From assembly GCF_003671715.1 (NCBI RefSeq), contig NZ_RAIF01000012.1, positions 632,586 through 675,772 of the forward strand: a stretch of 43,187 nt of DNA, written 5' to 3'. The position numbers were made by a program, and so were the translations under genes. The DNA is from Streptomyces sp. E2N166. Its GTDB lineage: Bacteria; Actinomycetota; Actinomycetes; Streptomycetales; Streptomycetaceae. Within the stretch, counting starts at the first letter, position 1. The number at the start of each line of letters is the position of its first letter. Below the pieces are notes generated by a model that was given only the letters and a program-made list of their open reading frames with translations, did no database searches and was not told the DNA's origin. Positions 7,793 to 16,244 of this stretch are shown here, one piece after another.

Positions 7793-10308
7793 CAGAGCGC
7801 CACCGCCTTGCCGTCGGCGCCGGTCGCGCCCCGCGTGTACTTGGGGTGGATCAGCCCGACACAGGTGTAGGGGAGGTCGTCGACCTCCTCGACGGGTACG
7901 CCCCGCTGTTCGGCCAGCAGGCGTACATGGTCGAGGTCGGCTCCGGCGCCGGCCCGGGCGAGGACCTTCCACGGCACGCGGCGCAGCATCACGCGAGTGG
8001 TCTCGCCGACGCCGGGCTTGACGAGGTTCACGTCGTGGATGCCGTACTCCTCGCTGATGCGCTCGACGGCGGCCCAGCCCTCCCAGGTGGGGGTGCGGTC
8101 GGCGGAGAGCAGCTCCTTGGCCTGGGCGTCGACCGTGTCGGCGACGTCCGGGAAGCGGGCGGAGACCGCGTCGAGGAAGTCCGGCGACAGGTCGGCGCCG
8201 GCGAGTTCGCGGTAGAACTTCGCGCCGTGGAAGTCGTGCGGGCCGACCAGGTCGGCGCGGAGCACGGTGCGGGATATCAGGCCGGAGACGGTGGAGTTGA
8301 GGCAGGCGGAAGGGATGAGGAAGTCGTCGCGGGTGCCGTAGGTGCGTACACAGGAACCGGGATCGGCGAGCACGGCGATCTCCGGGTCGAAGCCGGTCAC
8401 GCCGTCGGAGACCTCGAAGTCACTCAGGGCGGCGGCGAGTTCGCGAGTGATGGCGCCCTTGCCGGTCCAGCCGTCGACGAAGACGACGTCGGCGGGGTCG
8501 TGACGGCCGGCCAGCCAGCGCAGCGCGTTGGCGTCGATGCCCCGGCCCCGGACGATCGACACGGCGTAGTGGGGGAGGTCGAGACCATGACGGAACTGCG
8601 CCCAGCGGCGCATGAGAACGCCGACGGGTGTGCCCGCGCGGGCGAGGGACACCAGGACGGGACGGGGCGACCGCTCGGCGAGCACGATCTCGGTGACGGC
8701 GCCGACCGCGCGGGCCAGCCGGGTCGCGGACGTCTCCAGCGCCGCGTGGAACAGCTCCTGGTACTGCTCGCTGGGCTGGTACTCCACGGGAAGTGACTCC
8801 GCATAGTGCGCGCCGCCGCTCTGGATCGCCTCCTCGCGCTCCTCGGTGGGTGCCTCCAGCGTGACGTCCGAGAGGTCCTGGAGCAGCCAGCCGACCTCGT
8901 CGGGCGCGTACGAGGAGAAGTCGGGGCCGCGCAGGGGCTCGGGCAGCATGGAAGGCCTTTCGGAGGCTTGCGGGGCCTCTGGGACGTACGACGGGACGAC
9001 CGCCAGGAGGACGTGCGGGACGTGGGCGGCGAGCCGGGCCAGCAGTCCGTCGGGCGCGTGCAGCGCGGACGTGTCGGCGGCCGAGTCGACGACGGCGACG
9101 ACGGCGTCGAAGCCGGCGCCGGCGACGTTGTAGGCGTAGCGCTCGCCGGGGCCGTCGGCCGGGTCGTCGTGTGCGGGGAAGACCAGGCGGGTGCGTATCG
9201 CGTAGCCGGGGTCGTCGACCGCGAGGACGGGAGAGCGGGTGGTGGTGGAGTAGCGCACGTCGGCGTCGGTGGTCTGTTCCAGCGCGTGGGCCAGGCGCAG
9301 CGGGGCGTACATCAGTTCCTCGAAGCCGAGGACGAGCACGCGGCGGACGCCCGCGGGCAGCGCCCCGGCGATCCGTTCGGCCATGCCGGGCAGGGCGCTC
9401 TCCAGCCGGTCCCGCTGGGCGGCCGTGAACCCGTGCCGTCCACCGTCGGGGACCCCGCCGGGCCAGCGCAGGTCGACGCGCCCGACGGAGCCGGACGGGC
9501 GGGCCGGGGCCGGCTCGGCGGTTCGCGTCTCGTACCGGGCGACGAGGTCCTGCCCCTTCTCCAGTACGCCCTCCGGCAGCCGGACCGTGCCCGAGGCGGC
9601 CGTCACCAGGTCCACGCGGGCGCCGATGCCGCGGGCGAATTCCTCCAGCCGGCCGGCGTCGGCGGGCGAGCGCATGTCGACGAGGGCCACCACGACGTAC
9701 CGCTCGCGGGGGTAGCGCTCGTGCAGAGCGCGGACGGTGTTGAGCACCGTGTTGCCGGTGGAGAACTCGTCGTCGACGAGGACCAGCGGTCCGTCGCCGG
9801 CCAGCAGCGCCGGATCTTCGGGCAGCAGGAGGTGGGAGGTCGCGTGCGAGTGGGACTCCTCGAAGCCGCCCGCCCGGGCGACGCCGGTGACCGGACGGCG
9901 GGTGGAGTGCAGGTACGGGGCGGGGCCCAGACCATCGGCGACCGAGTGGCCGAGGCCGGTGGCGGTCTCCGCGTAGCCGAGGACGACCGCGCGCTCGGCC
10001 GCTTCGGCGCCGAGCAGTTCGCGGACGCGCCTGCCGAGGGCGACGCCGTGGCCGTACACGACGGAGGGCGACTGAGGGACGTGCTTGCCGAGCACGTTCG
10101 AGACGAGCAGGTGCGCCCGCTTGGGGTTGCGGCGCAGGGCGAGCCCCAGCAGGCCGGTCAACCCGTCGTCACCGGCGAGTTCGACGCCGAGCCGCTCGGC
10201 GACCCAGCTGCCGGACCAGACTCCGGCACGCCCCTCGGCGCGCGCCCTCTCGGTCATGTACTCGTGCCTCCCGTTGTCCACCGCGGCATGGGCCTTTGCG
10301 TCGGTCAT
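7792..10308 (-). CDS. PRTase-TRSP-StiP-PELOTA fusion protein of the Ter operon
   Basis: A single 838-aa polypeptide joining four domains usually described from Ter biosynthetic operons. Residues about 30-245 are an orotate-type phosphoribosyltransferase, with the PRPP loop VLVDDEFSTGNT at 177-188. Residues about 275-440 resemble the TRSP domain. From M454 (MLPEPLRGPDFSSYAPDEV) to about 700 is the StiP domain, once called PRTase_1 and now proposed to be a cysteine protease; it holds VRGRG, FVDGWTGKGAI (610-620), C653 and SACLNSTVSGL (C669). Residues about 760-825 match the PELOTA_1 RNA-binding domain. ATG 10308 follows AAGGAA. The gene sits 30 nt after the lyase gene and is coupled to the HAD gene. 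Domain names are from motif memory; activity is inferred. Confidence 0.82.
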   Translation of the reverse strand: MTDAKAHAAVDNGRHEYMTERARAEGRAGVWSGSWVAERLGVELAGDDGLTGLLGLALRRNPKRAHLLVSNVLGKHVPQSPSVVYGHGVALGRRVRELLGAEAAERAVVLGYAETATGLGHSVADGLGPAPYLHSTRRPVTGVARAGGFEESHSHATSHLLLPEDPALLAGDGPLVLVDDEFSTGNTVLNTVRALHERYPRERYVVVALVDMRSPADAGRLEEFARGIGARVDLVTAASGTVRLPEGVLEKGQDLVARYETRTAEPAPARPSGSVGRVDLRWPGGVPDGGRHGFTAAQRDRLESALPGMAERIAGALPAGVRRVLVLGFEELMYAPLRLAHALEQTTDADVRYSTTTRSPVLAVDDPGYAIRTRLVFPAHDDPADGPGERYAYNVAGAGFDAVVAVVDSAADTSALHAPDGLLARLAAHVPHVLLAVVPSYVPEAPQASERPSMLPEPLRGPDFSSYAPDEVGWLLQDLSDVTLEAPTEEREEAIQSGGAHYAESLPVEYQPSEQYQELFHAALETSATRLARAVGAVTEIVLAERSPRPVLVSLARAGTPVGVLMRRWAQFRHGLDLPHYAVSIVRGRGIDANALRWLAGRHDPADVVFVDGWTGKGAITRELAAALSDFEVSDGVTGFDPEIAVLADPGSCVRTYGTRDDFLIPSACLNSTVSGLISRTVLRADLVGPHDFHGAKFYRELAGADLSPDFLDAVSARFPDVADTVDAQAKELLSADRTPTWEGWAAVERISEEYGIHDVNLVKPGVGETTRVMLRRVPWKVLARAGAGADLDHVRLLAEQRGVPVEEVDDLPYTCVGLIHPKYTRGATGADGKAVAL

Positions 10309-10338
10309 GGATTCCTTGCGTTCGGTCGGACAGGGCGG

Positions 10339-11505
10339 TCAGTCGGACAGGCCGGCGGCGAGGAGTTCCACGAAGCCGATGTCCTCGTTCGCCACCCCGA
10401 AGACCTCCGCCCGCAGCAGCGTGCGCTCGGCCCAGGCGCGGTGGGGTTTCACCTCGTTCATCTTGTTCGTGTAGGCGGACCTCAGTACACCCCCGCCGCC
10501 GCGTTCCGGCCGCAGGATGTCCTGGGCGTCGCTGAACTCCTCGTGGCTGACCACGGACAGGGCGTGGACGGGGAGCACGTGCGAGGGGTGGATGCAGGTC
10601 TTGCCCAGCAGGCCGTTGGCGCGGTCCAGGGAGATCTCCCGCAGCAGACCGTCCATGGCGTGTGCGATCAGCTTCTGACGCAGTTCGACCGCCTGCACCT
10701 CCAGGAAGGGGCTCTGCCGCAGTTGCGGTTTGAACATCCTCTCCTGGACGCGGAAGTACTCCCATACCGGCCCGGTCACCGTGAATCCGGTGCCGTCGGC
10801 CCGGGCGAGCATGTTCACCACGTCGGAGATCACGGAGGCGACGATCTGGACGTCGTACGCCGTCATGTCGGGGCCCCTGCGCAGCCCGTACGAGGAGCAG
10901 AAGTCGGTGACGCCGAGACGCAGGGCGAGCACGCGGTCGCGGTACTTGTCGACCGCGCGGAAGATGCCCTCCAGCGTCTGCACGCGGGACTCCCGGTACA
11001 GCAGGTCCGGCGACTCCAGTACAGGCATGGCGAAGAGCCTGTGCCCGGCGGCCGCCTCTGCGGCGGAGAGCGCCTCCAGGAAGGGCACGCCGCGTTCCTC
11101 GGTGAACTTCGGCAGCACGAATCCGGACAGCAGCCGCACGGCGGGGCCGAGACGCCGTACGAGGTCGGGAATCTGCTCGGGGGTGCGGACCCGGACGAAG
11201 AGCAGGGGGACGTCGTCGACGGCACGGGCCGCCAGTTCCGTGAGCTGGCTGACGAGGTTCTCCTCGCCGACCGGCACGTCGGCGTCGTCGATCGAGTCCT
11301 CCAGGCACAGCACCATCGACACCACACCGCTCGCGCCCTGCTTGAGGATGTCGTCGGCGAGCCTGGGGCGGGTGGCAGGGCTGTAGAGCGTGGCACCCAG
11401 GGCCGCGGACAGCAGCCGGGCCGGAGAGTCCGCCGTGAAGGCGCAGGGCTCCTGGTGGAAGAGACGCTTCCGCACATCAGGGGCAATCTGTCCGAAATGA
11501 CGCAT
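10339..11505 (-). CDS. HpcH/HpaI aldolase / CitE-like lyase of the Ter operon
   Basis: A 388-aa TIM-barrel C-C lyase of the HpcH/HpaI-CitE superfamily, expected to cleave or form a C-C bond on a CoA-ester-like or keto-acid substrate with a divalent metal. Visible features are MVLCLEDSIDDADVP (acidic metal-site strand), PLLFVRVRTPEQ, GFVLPKF, FAMPVLESPDLLY (metal Glu), LALRLGVTDFCSSYGLRRG, and KTCIHPSHV near the C-terminus. Start ATG 11505 has GGGGGAG 7 nt upstream. It is the first gene of the minus-strand Ter metabolite operon and diverges from a TerD gene. This lyase class is a named component of the Ter biosynthetic operons; the ATP-grasp partner usually listed with them is not in this window. 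Confidence 0.85.
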   Translation of the reverse strand: MRHFGQIAPDVRKRLFHQEPCAFTADSPARLLSAALGATLYSPATRPRLADDILKQGASGVVSMVLCLEDSIDDADVPVGEENLVSQLTELAARAVDDVPLLFVRVRTPEQIPDLVRRLGPAVRLLSGFVLPKFTEERGVPFLEALSAAEAAAGHRLFAMPVLESPDLLYRESRVQTLEGIFRAVDKYRDRVLALRLGVTDFCSSYGLRRGPDMTAYDVQIVASVISDVVNMLARADGTGFTVTGPVWEYFRVQERMFKPQLRQSPFLEVQAVELRQKLIAHAMDGLLREISLDRANGLLGKTCIHPSHVLPVHALSVVSHEEFSDAQDILRPERGGGGVLRSAYTNKMNEVKPHRAWAERTLLRAEVFGVANEDIGFVELLAAGLSD

Positions 11506-11713
11506 TAAAACTCCCCCGCGGTGTCTGGGCGACCTGTGAAGTGTCCAAAGGTGGCCGGTAATAGTACGTACGTATCCATGTCGGAGGTTCCCACCGGGCA
11601 TGAATTCCAGGTAACCCGGCCGTGTCGACGGCGGCGACCCGAGGTGAGCGGACACGACCCGAGTACCCGCCCCCGCGTTGTCGTGACCAGGACCGAGAGG
11701 GCAGGATGACGGC

Positions 11714-12661
11714 ATGACGCACGCGATGCTGAAGGGGTCGAACGTCCCGCTGCAAGCCACCACGGTACGCGCCGTGCTGCGCTGGACACCCGGGCAGGGG
11801 GTCCCCGACATCGACGCCTCCGCCCTGCTGCTGGGGCCCGACGACCGCGTGCGTTCCGACGAGGACTTCGTCTTCTACAACCAGCCCCGGCATCCCTCGG
11901 GTCAGGTCTGGCGGCTCGGCAAGAAGCGGGTCGAGGAGGGCCTGACCGACACGATTCAGACAGATCTCTCCGGAGTCGAGCCGTCCGTGGGCCGCATCCT
12001 GCTGGTCGCTTCGGCGGACGGCGTCGCCTTCGACCGGGTCCGGTCGCTGCGCATCCTGCTGCACGACGCCACGGCCGCGGACGCGGAGCCGCTGGCGTAC
12101 TTCGACGTCAAGCCGGAGACGGGCCAGGAGACGGCGCTGATCTGCGGCGAACTGTACCGGCGCGGGGAGGGCTGGAAATTCCGGGCGCTGGGCGAGGGCT
12201 ACTCGAACGGGCTCAAGGGCCTGGCGACCGACTTCGGCATCTCGGTGGACGAGTCGGAGGAGGCGGACGACCCCGTGTCGGCCCCCCGGCCGGAACCCGT
12301 CCCGCACACGCCCGCCCGGTCCACACCCGTCCAGTCCGCACCAGCCCCGCCGGCGGTCGGCCCGGACGAGCCGACGACCGTGCAGCCCCTCCCGGAGGTC
12401 TCGCGGCCGCTGCCCCCGGAGCAGCCCGCCGGAGTGCCGGCACAGCCCTCGTACGGCTATCCGCAGCAGCCGCCCACGACACAGCCGGCGTACGGCTACC
12501 CGCAGCCGGCCGGACGGCCCGGGTACGGATATCCGCAGGCGCCCGCCGCGGCGGGGGTCACCGGCGCGCAGCCCGGCTACGGCTATCCTCCGCCGGTCAC
12601 CGGCGCACCCGACCCGGAATTCCGGCTGCCGCCCCAGGGACCGCAGTTCGTCGGCCGCTAA
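11714..12661 (+). CDS. TerD-domain protein with proline-rich YGYPQ tail
   Basis: A 315-aa protein. Residues about 1-180 form a TerD domain: DIDASALLLGPDDRV, FVFYNQ, ICGELYRRGEGWKFRALGEGY and GLATDFGI correspond to the conserved TerD calcium-binding and core strands. The canonical N-terminal [10 protein letters not shown] is replaced by HAMLKGSNVPL. The remaining 135 residues are Pro/Ala-rich and end in at least four YGYP(Q/P)-containing repeats (from about residue 250), likely disordered and suited to protein contacts or condensation. It is divergent from the Ter metabolite operon, so the shared 208-bp spacer probably co-regulates both. No strong Shine-Dalgarno; GGCAGGATGACGGC precedes the ATG. 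Confidence 0.88.
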   Translation: MTHAMLKGSNVPLQATTVRAVLRWTPGQGVPDIDASALLLGPDDRVRSDEDFVFYNQPRHPSGQVWRLGKKRVEEGLTDTIQTDLSGVEPSVGRILLVASADGVAFDRVRSLRILLHDATAADAEPLAYFDVKPETGQETALICGELYRRGEGWKFRALGEGYSNGLKGLATDFGISVDESEEADDPVSAPRPEPVPHTPARSTPVQSAPAPPAVGPDEPTTVQPLPEVSRPLPPEQPAGVPAQPSYGYPQQPPTTQPAYGYPQPAGRPGYGYPQAPAAAGVTGAQPGYGYPPPVTGAPDPEFRLPPQGPQFVGR

Positions 12662-12700
12662 CCGCCCGGGCGATCGCGGTACGCGCCCTCAGCAGGGCCG

Positions 12701-12751
12701 GCGGAGCCTCATCGGTACGGGCGGAGCCTCATCGGTACGGGCGGAGCCTCA
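12701..12751. repeat. 20-bp tandem repeat at a gene end
   Basis: GCGGAGCCTCATCGGTACGG occurs twice in tandem (12701-12720, 12721-12740), followed by 11 bp of a third copy (12741-12751) that contains the stop codon of the minus-strand TerD-like gene. Read on the minus strand, the gene end GCGGAGC and GCTCCGC form a 7-bp hairpin around the stop, and each extra copy supplies another right arm. Confidence 0.85.
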
Positions 12752-13486
12752 GCGCTCCGCCTTGCTCTTGTGCCCCCGGCCCCATTGCAGGCCCCACCCG
12801 TACAGCCGGTCCAGCTCGCCCTGGAAGCCGTACACGAACTTCACCTCGCGACGGACGAAGATCTCGTCCTTGACGTTCTCGATCATCACCACGGCGCAGG
12901 ACCGGGCCTGCGGATGGCGCTCGTCGAGGCCTATCTCGATGCGGGGGCCGTTGCTCGGGTAGAGCGTGACGATGGCGTGCGTCCGGTCGAAGGCCGGGGT
13001 CTGGTCGTAGATGTAGGCGAAGAGCAGGAGGCGTTTTATCGCGTCCTTGTGGTCGAGGTTGACGTAGATCGTCTCGCCGGAGGCCGAGCCGAACCGGTCG
13101 TCGCCGCTGAGTTTGACGTACGGCGGGCCGTTGACGTCGCCGAGGAAGCCGCCCAGCGGCTGGACGACCCCGCGGGTGCCGTCCTGGAGCTCGTAGAGGC
13201 AGCCCAGGTCGAGGTCGACGTTGACCATGCTCTGGCTGTGGCCGACGACCTCGGGGGGCTTGAGCGCCTTGAGGGGGTGCCGCAGCAGGCTCTCGCGCTG
13301 TGAGCCCATGATGTCCGAGGTCCGCATCCGCCAGGAGAGGTTGATGCGCAGGTTGCCGGTCGCCGCGCCCTGTTTCGTCAGCGAGACCTGGCTGTGCCGT
13401 TTGGTCAGCTGGATGGAGTTGGTCGCCGCGCTGCCCGAGTCGAACTCGGACTCGCGACCGCGCCACAGACCGTCCAAGAAGCCCAT
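12749..13486 (-). CDS. TerD-superfamily (TerA-like) stress protein
   Basis: A 245-aa protein starting MGFLDGLWRGRESEFDSG. The core reads NSIQLTKRHSQVSLTKQGAATGNLRINLSW, MVNVDLDLGCLYELQDG, PPYVKLSGDDRFGSASGETIYVNLDH and FAYIYDQTPAFDRTHAIVTLYP, a divergent TerD-like beta-sandwich close to TerA-type proteins. The D-L-D-L and SGDDR acidic turns could bind calcium. ATG 13486 follows GGTGGGGGCGGGA; an in-frame start at 13513 lacks support. It is separated from the upstream DUF475 gene by a strong hairpin, so it is probably its own unit, and its 3' end lies in a tandem repeat. Role: metal/oxidative stress, by family. Confidence 0.8.
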   Translation of the reverse strand: MGFLDGLWRGRESEFDSGSAATNSIQLTKRHSQVSLTKQGAATGNLRINLSWRMRTSDIMGSQRESLLRHPLKALKPPEVVGHSQSMVNVDLDLGCLYELQDGTRGVVQPLGGFLGDVNGPPYVKLSGDDRFGSASGETIYVNLDHKDAIKRLLLFAYIYDQTPAFDRTHAIVTLYPSNGPRIEIGLDERHPQARSCAVVMIENVKDEIFVRREVKFVYGFQGELDRLYGWGLQWGRGHKSKAER

Positions 13487-13530
13487 TCCCGCCCCCACCT
13501 TCGCTCGAACCACCGGCCGCGGACCGCCGA

Positions 13531-13569
13531 CGGGGCGGCCCCGAGGAGTCGTCCTCGTCGGCCGCCCCG
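13531..13569 (-). terminator. Strong hairpin between DUF475 and TerA-like genes
   Basis: A 10-bp outer stem (13531-13540 with 13560-13569) and a 6-bp inner stem CGAGGA/TCCTCG around GTCG, separated by a small internal loop. It is downstream of the DUF475 stop and upstream of the next start on the same strand. Confidence 0.8.
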
Positions 13570-13653
13570 CACTGAGCGTTCCTCGTCCGGGCCGTGTTCA
13601 CACCGCAGGAGCAGGCGCACCGGGAGCGAACCCGGCCCGGGAACAGAGGGGTT

Positions 13654-14796
13654 TCACACCCCGGAGGAGACCTCCGCCTTCTCCTTGTCGCCGTCTCCCC
13701 CGGCCTCGGCGAGCCGCTTGTTGCGGCGCACGGAGGACCAGAAGGAGGCGCCGATCAGGACCACGCCGATCATGCCGGTGATGAACTCGTTGATCTCGTA
13801 CTGGATGGTCACCAGGAGGACTGCGGCAAGGGCGCCGATGGCGTAGTGGGCGCCGTGCTCCAGGTAGACGTAGTCGTCGAGGGTGCCCTCGCGGACCAGG
13901 TAGACGGTCAGCGACCGGACGTACATGGCGCCGATGCCCAGGCCGAGGGCCATCAGGACGATGTCGTTGGTGATGGCGAAGGCGCCGATGACGCCGTCGA
14001 AGGAGAAGGACGCGTCCAGGACCTCCAGGTAGAGGAACATGAAGAACGCGGCCTTGCCGGCCAGCTTGACGGCCGACTTGGGCTTGCCGGCGCGCTCGGC
14101 CCGCTCCTCGGCCTCGTGCTCCCGCTCCTCCTCCTCTTCGAGCTTGTCCTCGAAGAAGCCGGAGAGGCCACCGACGACCAGATAGGTGATCAGGCCGGCG
14201 ATACCGGAGAGCAGGACCGTCTCCGCCTTGTCGGCGTGCGTGCCGCCGTGCTGGTGGGCGTGGGCGCCGAAGGTGATCGCGGAGACGAGCAGCACGATCA
14301 GGGCGATGCAGGCCGACAGCATGTCGACCTTGCCGAGCTTGGCCAGCGGGCGCTCCAGCCAGCCCAGCCACTTGATGTCCCGGTCCTCGAAGATGAAGTC
14401 AAGGAAGATCATGAGGAGGAACATGCCACCGAAGGCGGCGATCGACGGATGGGCGTCCGTCACCAGCTCCTGGTAGCGGTCCTTGTCGGTGAGGGCGAGG
14501 TCGACGGCCTCGATCGGCCCGAGCGAGGCGCTGACCGCCACGATCACGACCGGGAAGACCAGGCGCATGCCGAAGACGGCGATCAGGATGCCGATGGTGA
14601 GGAAGATCTTCTGCCAGAAGGCATTCATCTTCTTCAGGATCCCGGCGTTGACCACCGCGTTGTCGAAGGACAGCGAGATCTCCAGGACGGACAGGATCGC
14701 CACGATGCCGAAGGCGGCCCACCCCCCGTAGAAGACCGCGGCCACCAGGCCGAGCGCGGTGACCGCGAACGACCACCCGAAGGTTTTCAGAACCAC
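13654..14796 (-). CDS. DUF475 TerC-like integral membrane protein
   Basis: A 380-aa polytopic membrane protein of the DUF475 group, related to TerC/YkoY-type metal exporters. Two internally homologous acidic transmembrane motifs are clear: SVLEISLSFDNAVVNAGIL near residue 37 and YLEVLDASFSFDGVIGAF near residue 255. Their Glu and Asp residues line the putative metal path, as in TerC. A cytoplasmic charged loop (EDKLEEEEEREHEAEERAERAG) divides the halves, and HAHQHGGTHADK is a His-rich loop that could bind metal. GTG 14796 is the start, 49 nt after the stop of an upstream TerD gene, suggesting a TerD-DUF475 operon. Likely manganese- or other metal-linked efflux; that is inferred. Confidence 0.88.
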   Translation of the reverse strand: MVLKTFGWSFAVTALGLVAAVFYGGWAAFGIVAILSVLEISLSFDNAVVNAGILKKMNAFWQKIFLTIGILIAVFGMRLVFPVVIVAVSASLGPIEAVDLALTDKDRYQELVTDAHPSIAAFGGMFLLMIFLDFIFEDRDIKWLGWLERPLAKLGKVDMLSACIALIVLLVSAITFGAHAHQHGGTHADKAETVLLSGIAGLITYLVVGGLSGFFEDKLEEEEEREHEAEERAERAGKPKSAVKLAGKAAFFMFLYLEVLDASFSFDGVIGAFAITNDIVLMALGLGIGAMYVRSLTVYLVREGTLDDYVYLEHGAHYAIGALAAVLLVTIQYEINEFITGMIGVVLIGASFWSSVRRNKRLAEAGGDGDKEKAEVSSGV

Positions 14797-14845
14797 TGGC
14801 TACCCAATCGTGTGTGTACGGGGCTCCCCCGCGCCGTACGCGGCT

Positions 14846-15421
14846 TTACGAAACGTTGACTCCGAAGTCTAGAGCGATGCCCCGAAGCCCTGACGCGTAC
14901 CCCTGCCCCACCGCCCGGAACTTCCATTCGCCCTGGTATCGGTAGAGCTCGCCGAAGATCATCGCGGTCTCCGTGGAGGCGTCCTCACTCAGGTCGTAGC
15001 GGGCGAGTTCCTGGCCGTCGGCCTGGTTGACGACCCGGATGAAGGCGTTGCTGACCTGGCCGAATGTCTGGCCGCGCTCGTCGGCCATGTGGATCGAGAC
15101 CGGAAAGACGATCTTGTCGCAGTGGGCCGGCACTCCGGAGAGGTCGACCAGCACCGACTCGTCGTCGCCGTCACCCTCACCGGTGAGGTTGTCGCCGGTG
15201 TGCTCGACCGACCCGTCCGGGCTCTTGAGCTGGTTGTAGAAGACGAACCACTCGTCGCCGAGCACCCGGCCGCTGCTGCACACCAGTGCGCTGGCGTCCA
15301 GGTCGAAGGGTGCTCCGGTGGTGGAACGCGCGTCCCAGCCCAGCCCGACCAGTACCTGTGTGAGGTTCGGTGCGGCCTTGGACAGGGAGACGTTGCCTCC
15401 CTTGGCAAGCGTGACGCCCAT
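14846..15421 (-). CDS. terD: TerD family calcium-binding stress protein
   Basis: A 191-aa canonical Ter[67 protein letters not shown] (acidic calcium site), [45 protein letters not shown], and the C-terminal [25 protein letters not shown]. TerD proteins are cytoplasmic calcium-binding proteins that support tellurite, metal and phage resistance and normal development in Streptomyces. It is followed closely by the DUF475 gene and preceded by a paralogue with which it shares a 56-bp identical DNA block. Confidence 0.93.
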   Translation of the reverse strand: MGVTLAKGGNVSLSKAAPNLTQVLVGLGWDARSTTGAPFDLDASALVCSSGRVLGDEWFVFYNQLKSPDGSVEHTGDNLTGEGDGDDESVLVDLSGVPAHCDKIVFPVSIHMADERGQTFGQVSNAFIRVVNQADGQELARYDLSEDASTETAMIFGELYRYQGEWKFRAVGQGYASGLRGIALDFGVNVS

Positions 15422-15461
15422 GGTGATCCCTCCCCGGGTGATGGTTCTCGGGTTTCCTGCA

Positions 15462-15498
15462 CGTCCGGCGCCGCACGTAAACCGTGCGGCGCCGGACG
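15462..15498. terminator. Hairpin between the two terD paralogues
   Basis: A perfect 16-bp stem (15462-15477 with 15483-15498) around TAAAC. On the minus strand it lies 33 nt past the stop of the upstream terD and before the start of the next, so the paralogues are probably separate transcripts. Confidence 0.8.
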
Positions 15499-15530
15499 GT
15501 CGAGGCGGTGGCCTCGGACGTATCGGTGAC

Positions 15531-16106
15531 TCAGACGTTCACGCCGAAGTCCTGCGCGATGCCGCGCAGGCCGGAGGCGTAGCCCTGGCCGATGGCGCGG
15601 AACTTCCACTCCGCACCGTGCCGGTACAGCTCGCCGAAGACCATGGCGGTCTCCGTGGACGCGTCCTCGCTCAGGTCGTACCGGGCGATCTCGGCGCCGC
15701 CGGCCTGGTTGACGACGCGGATGAACGCGTTGCGCACCTGGCCGAAGGACTGCTGGCGGTTCTCGGCGTCGTAGATCGAGACCGGGAAGGTGATCTTCTC
15801 GACGTCGGCGGGGACGGTGGCGAGGTCGATCTTGATCTGCTCGTCGTCGCCCTCGCCCTCACCGGTGAGGTTGTCGCCGGTGTGCTCGACCGACCCGTCC
15901 GGGCTCTTGAGGTTGTTGAAGAAGATGAAGTGCGCGTCGCTGGCGACCTTGCCGCCGCTGTTCAGCAGCAGCGCGCTGGCGTCGAGGTCGAAGTCGGTGC
16001 CGGTCGTGGTGCGGATGTCCCACCCCAGACCGACGATGACCGCGGTCAGGCCGGGGGCCTCCTTGGTCAGCGAGACATTGCCGCCCTTGCTGAGGCTGAC
16101 TCCCAC
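15531..16106 (-). CDS. terD: TerD family calcium-binding stress protein, second copy
   Basis: A 191-aa canonical TerD ([122 protein letters not shown]). I use GTG 16106 because it makes the protein begin MGVSLSKGG, as in TerD orthologues, and it is preceded by GGAGGA. An ATG at 16127 would add seven residues and cannot be excluded. It is strongly similar to the next terD downstream, so this is a tandem duplication. Probable role: cytoplasmic calcium-dependent stress and developmental function. Confidence 0.92.
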   Translation of the reverse strand: MGVSLSKGGNVSLTKEAPGLTAVIVGLGWDIRTTTGTDFDLDASALLLNSGGKVASDAHFIFFNNLKSPDGSVEHTGDNLTGEGEGDDEQIKIDLATVPADVEKITFPVSIYDAENRQQSFGQVRNAFIRVVNQAGGAEIARYDLSEDASTETAMVFGELYRHGAEWKFRAIGQGYASGLRGIAQDFGVNV

Positions 16107-16244
16107 GAGTCCTCCATTGGTGTCCATGGGGCGGGGAGCCCCGTAGTGCGTGGATATCGGATCAACGATTCGATCCTAGTGACGGGTTCCCGCCCCCCGC
16201 AGGCCCTGGAACCGACAAATCACACGGTGTCGATCACGTCTGGA

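Noticed and set aside
8806..11508. Very long open frame antisense to the Ter fusion and lyase genes
   Set aside because: It is an antisense shadow of GC-rich codons; the minus-strand frames carry conserved domains, ribosome-binding sites and coupling.
14797..14845. yybP-ykoY manganese riboswitch before the TerC-like gene
   Set aside because: Only 49 nt separate it from the upstream terD, too short for that riboswitch, and no conserved stems are visible.
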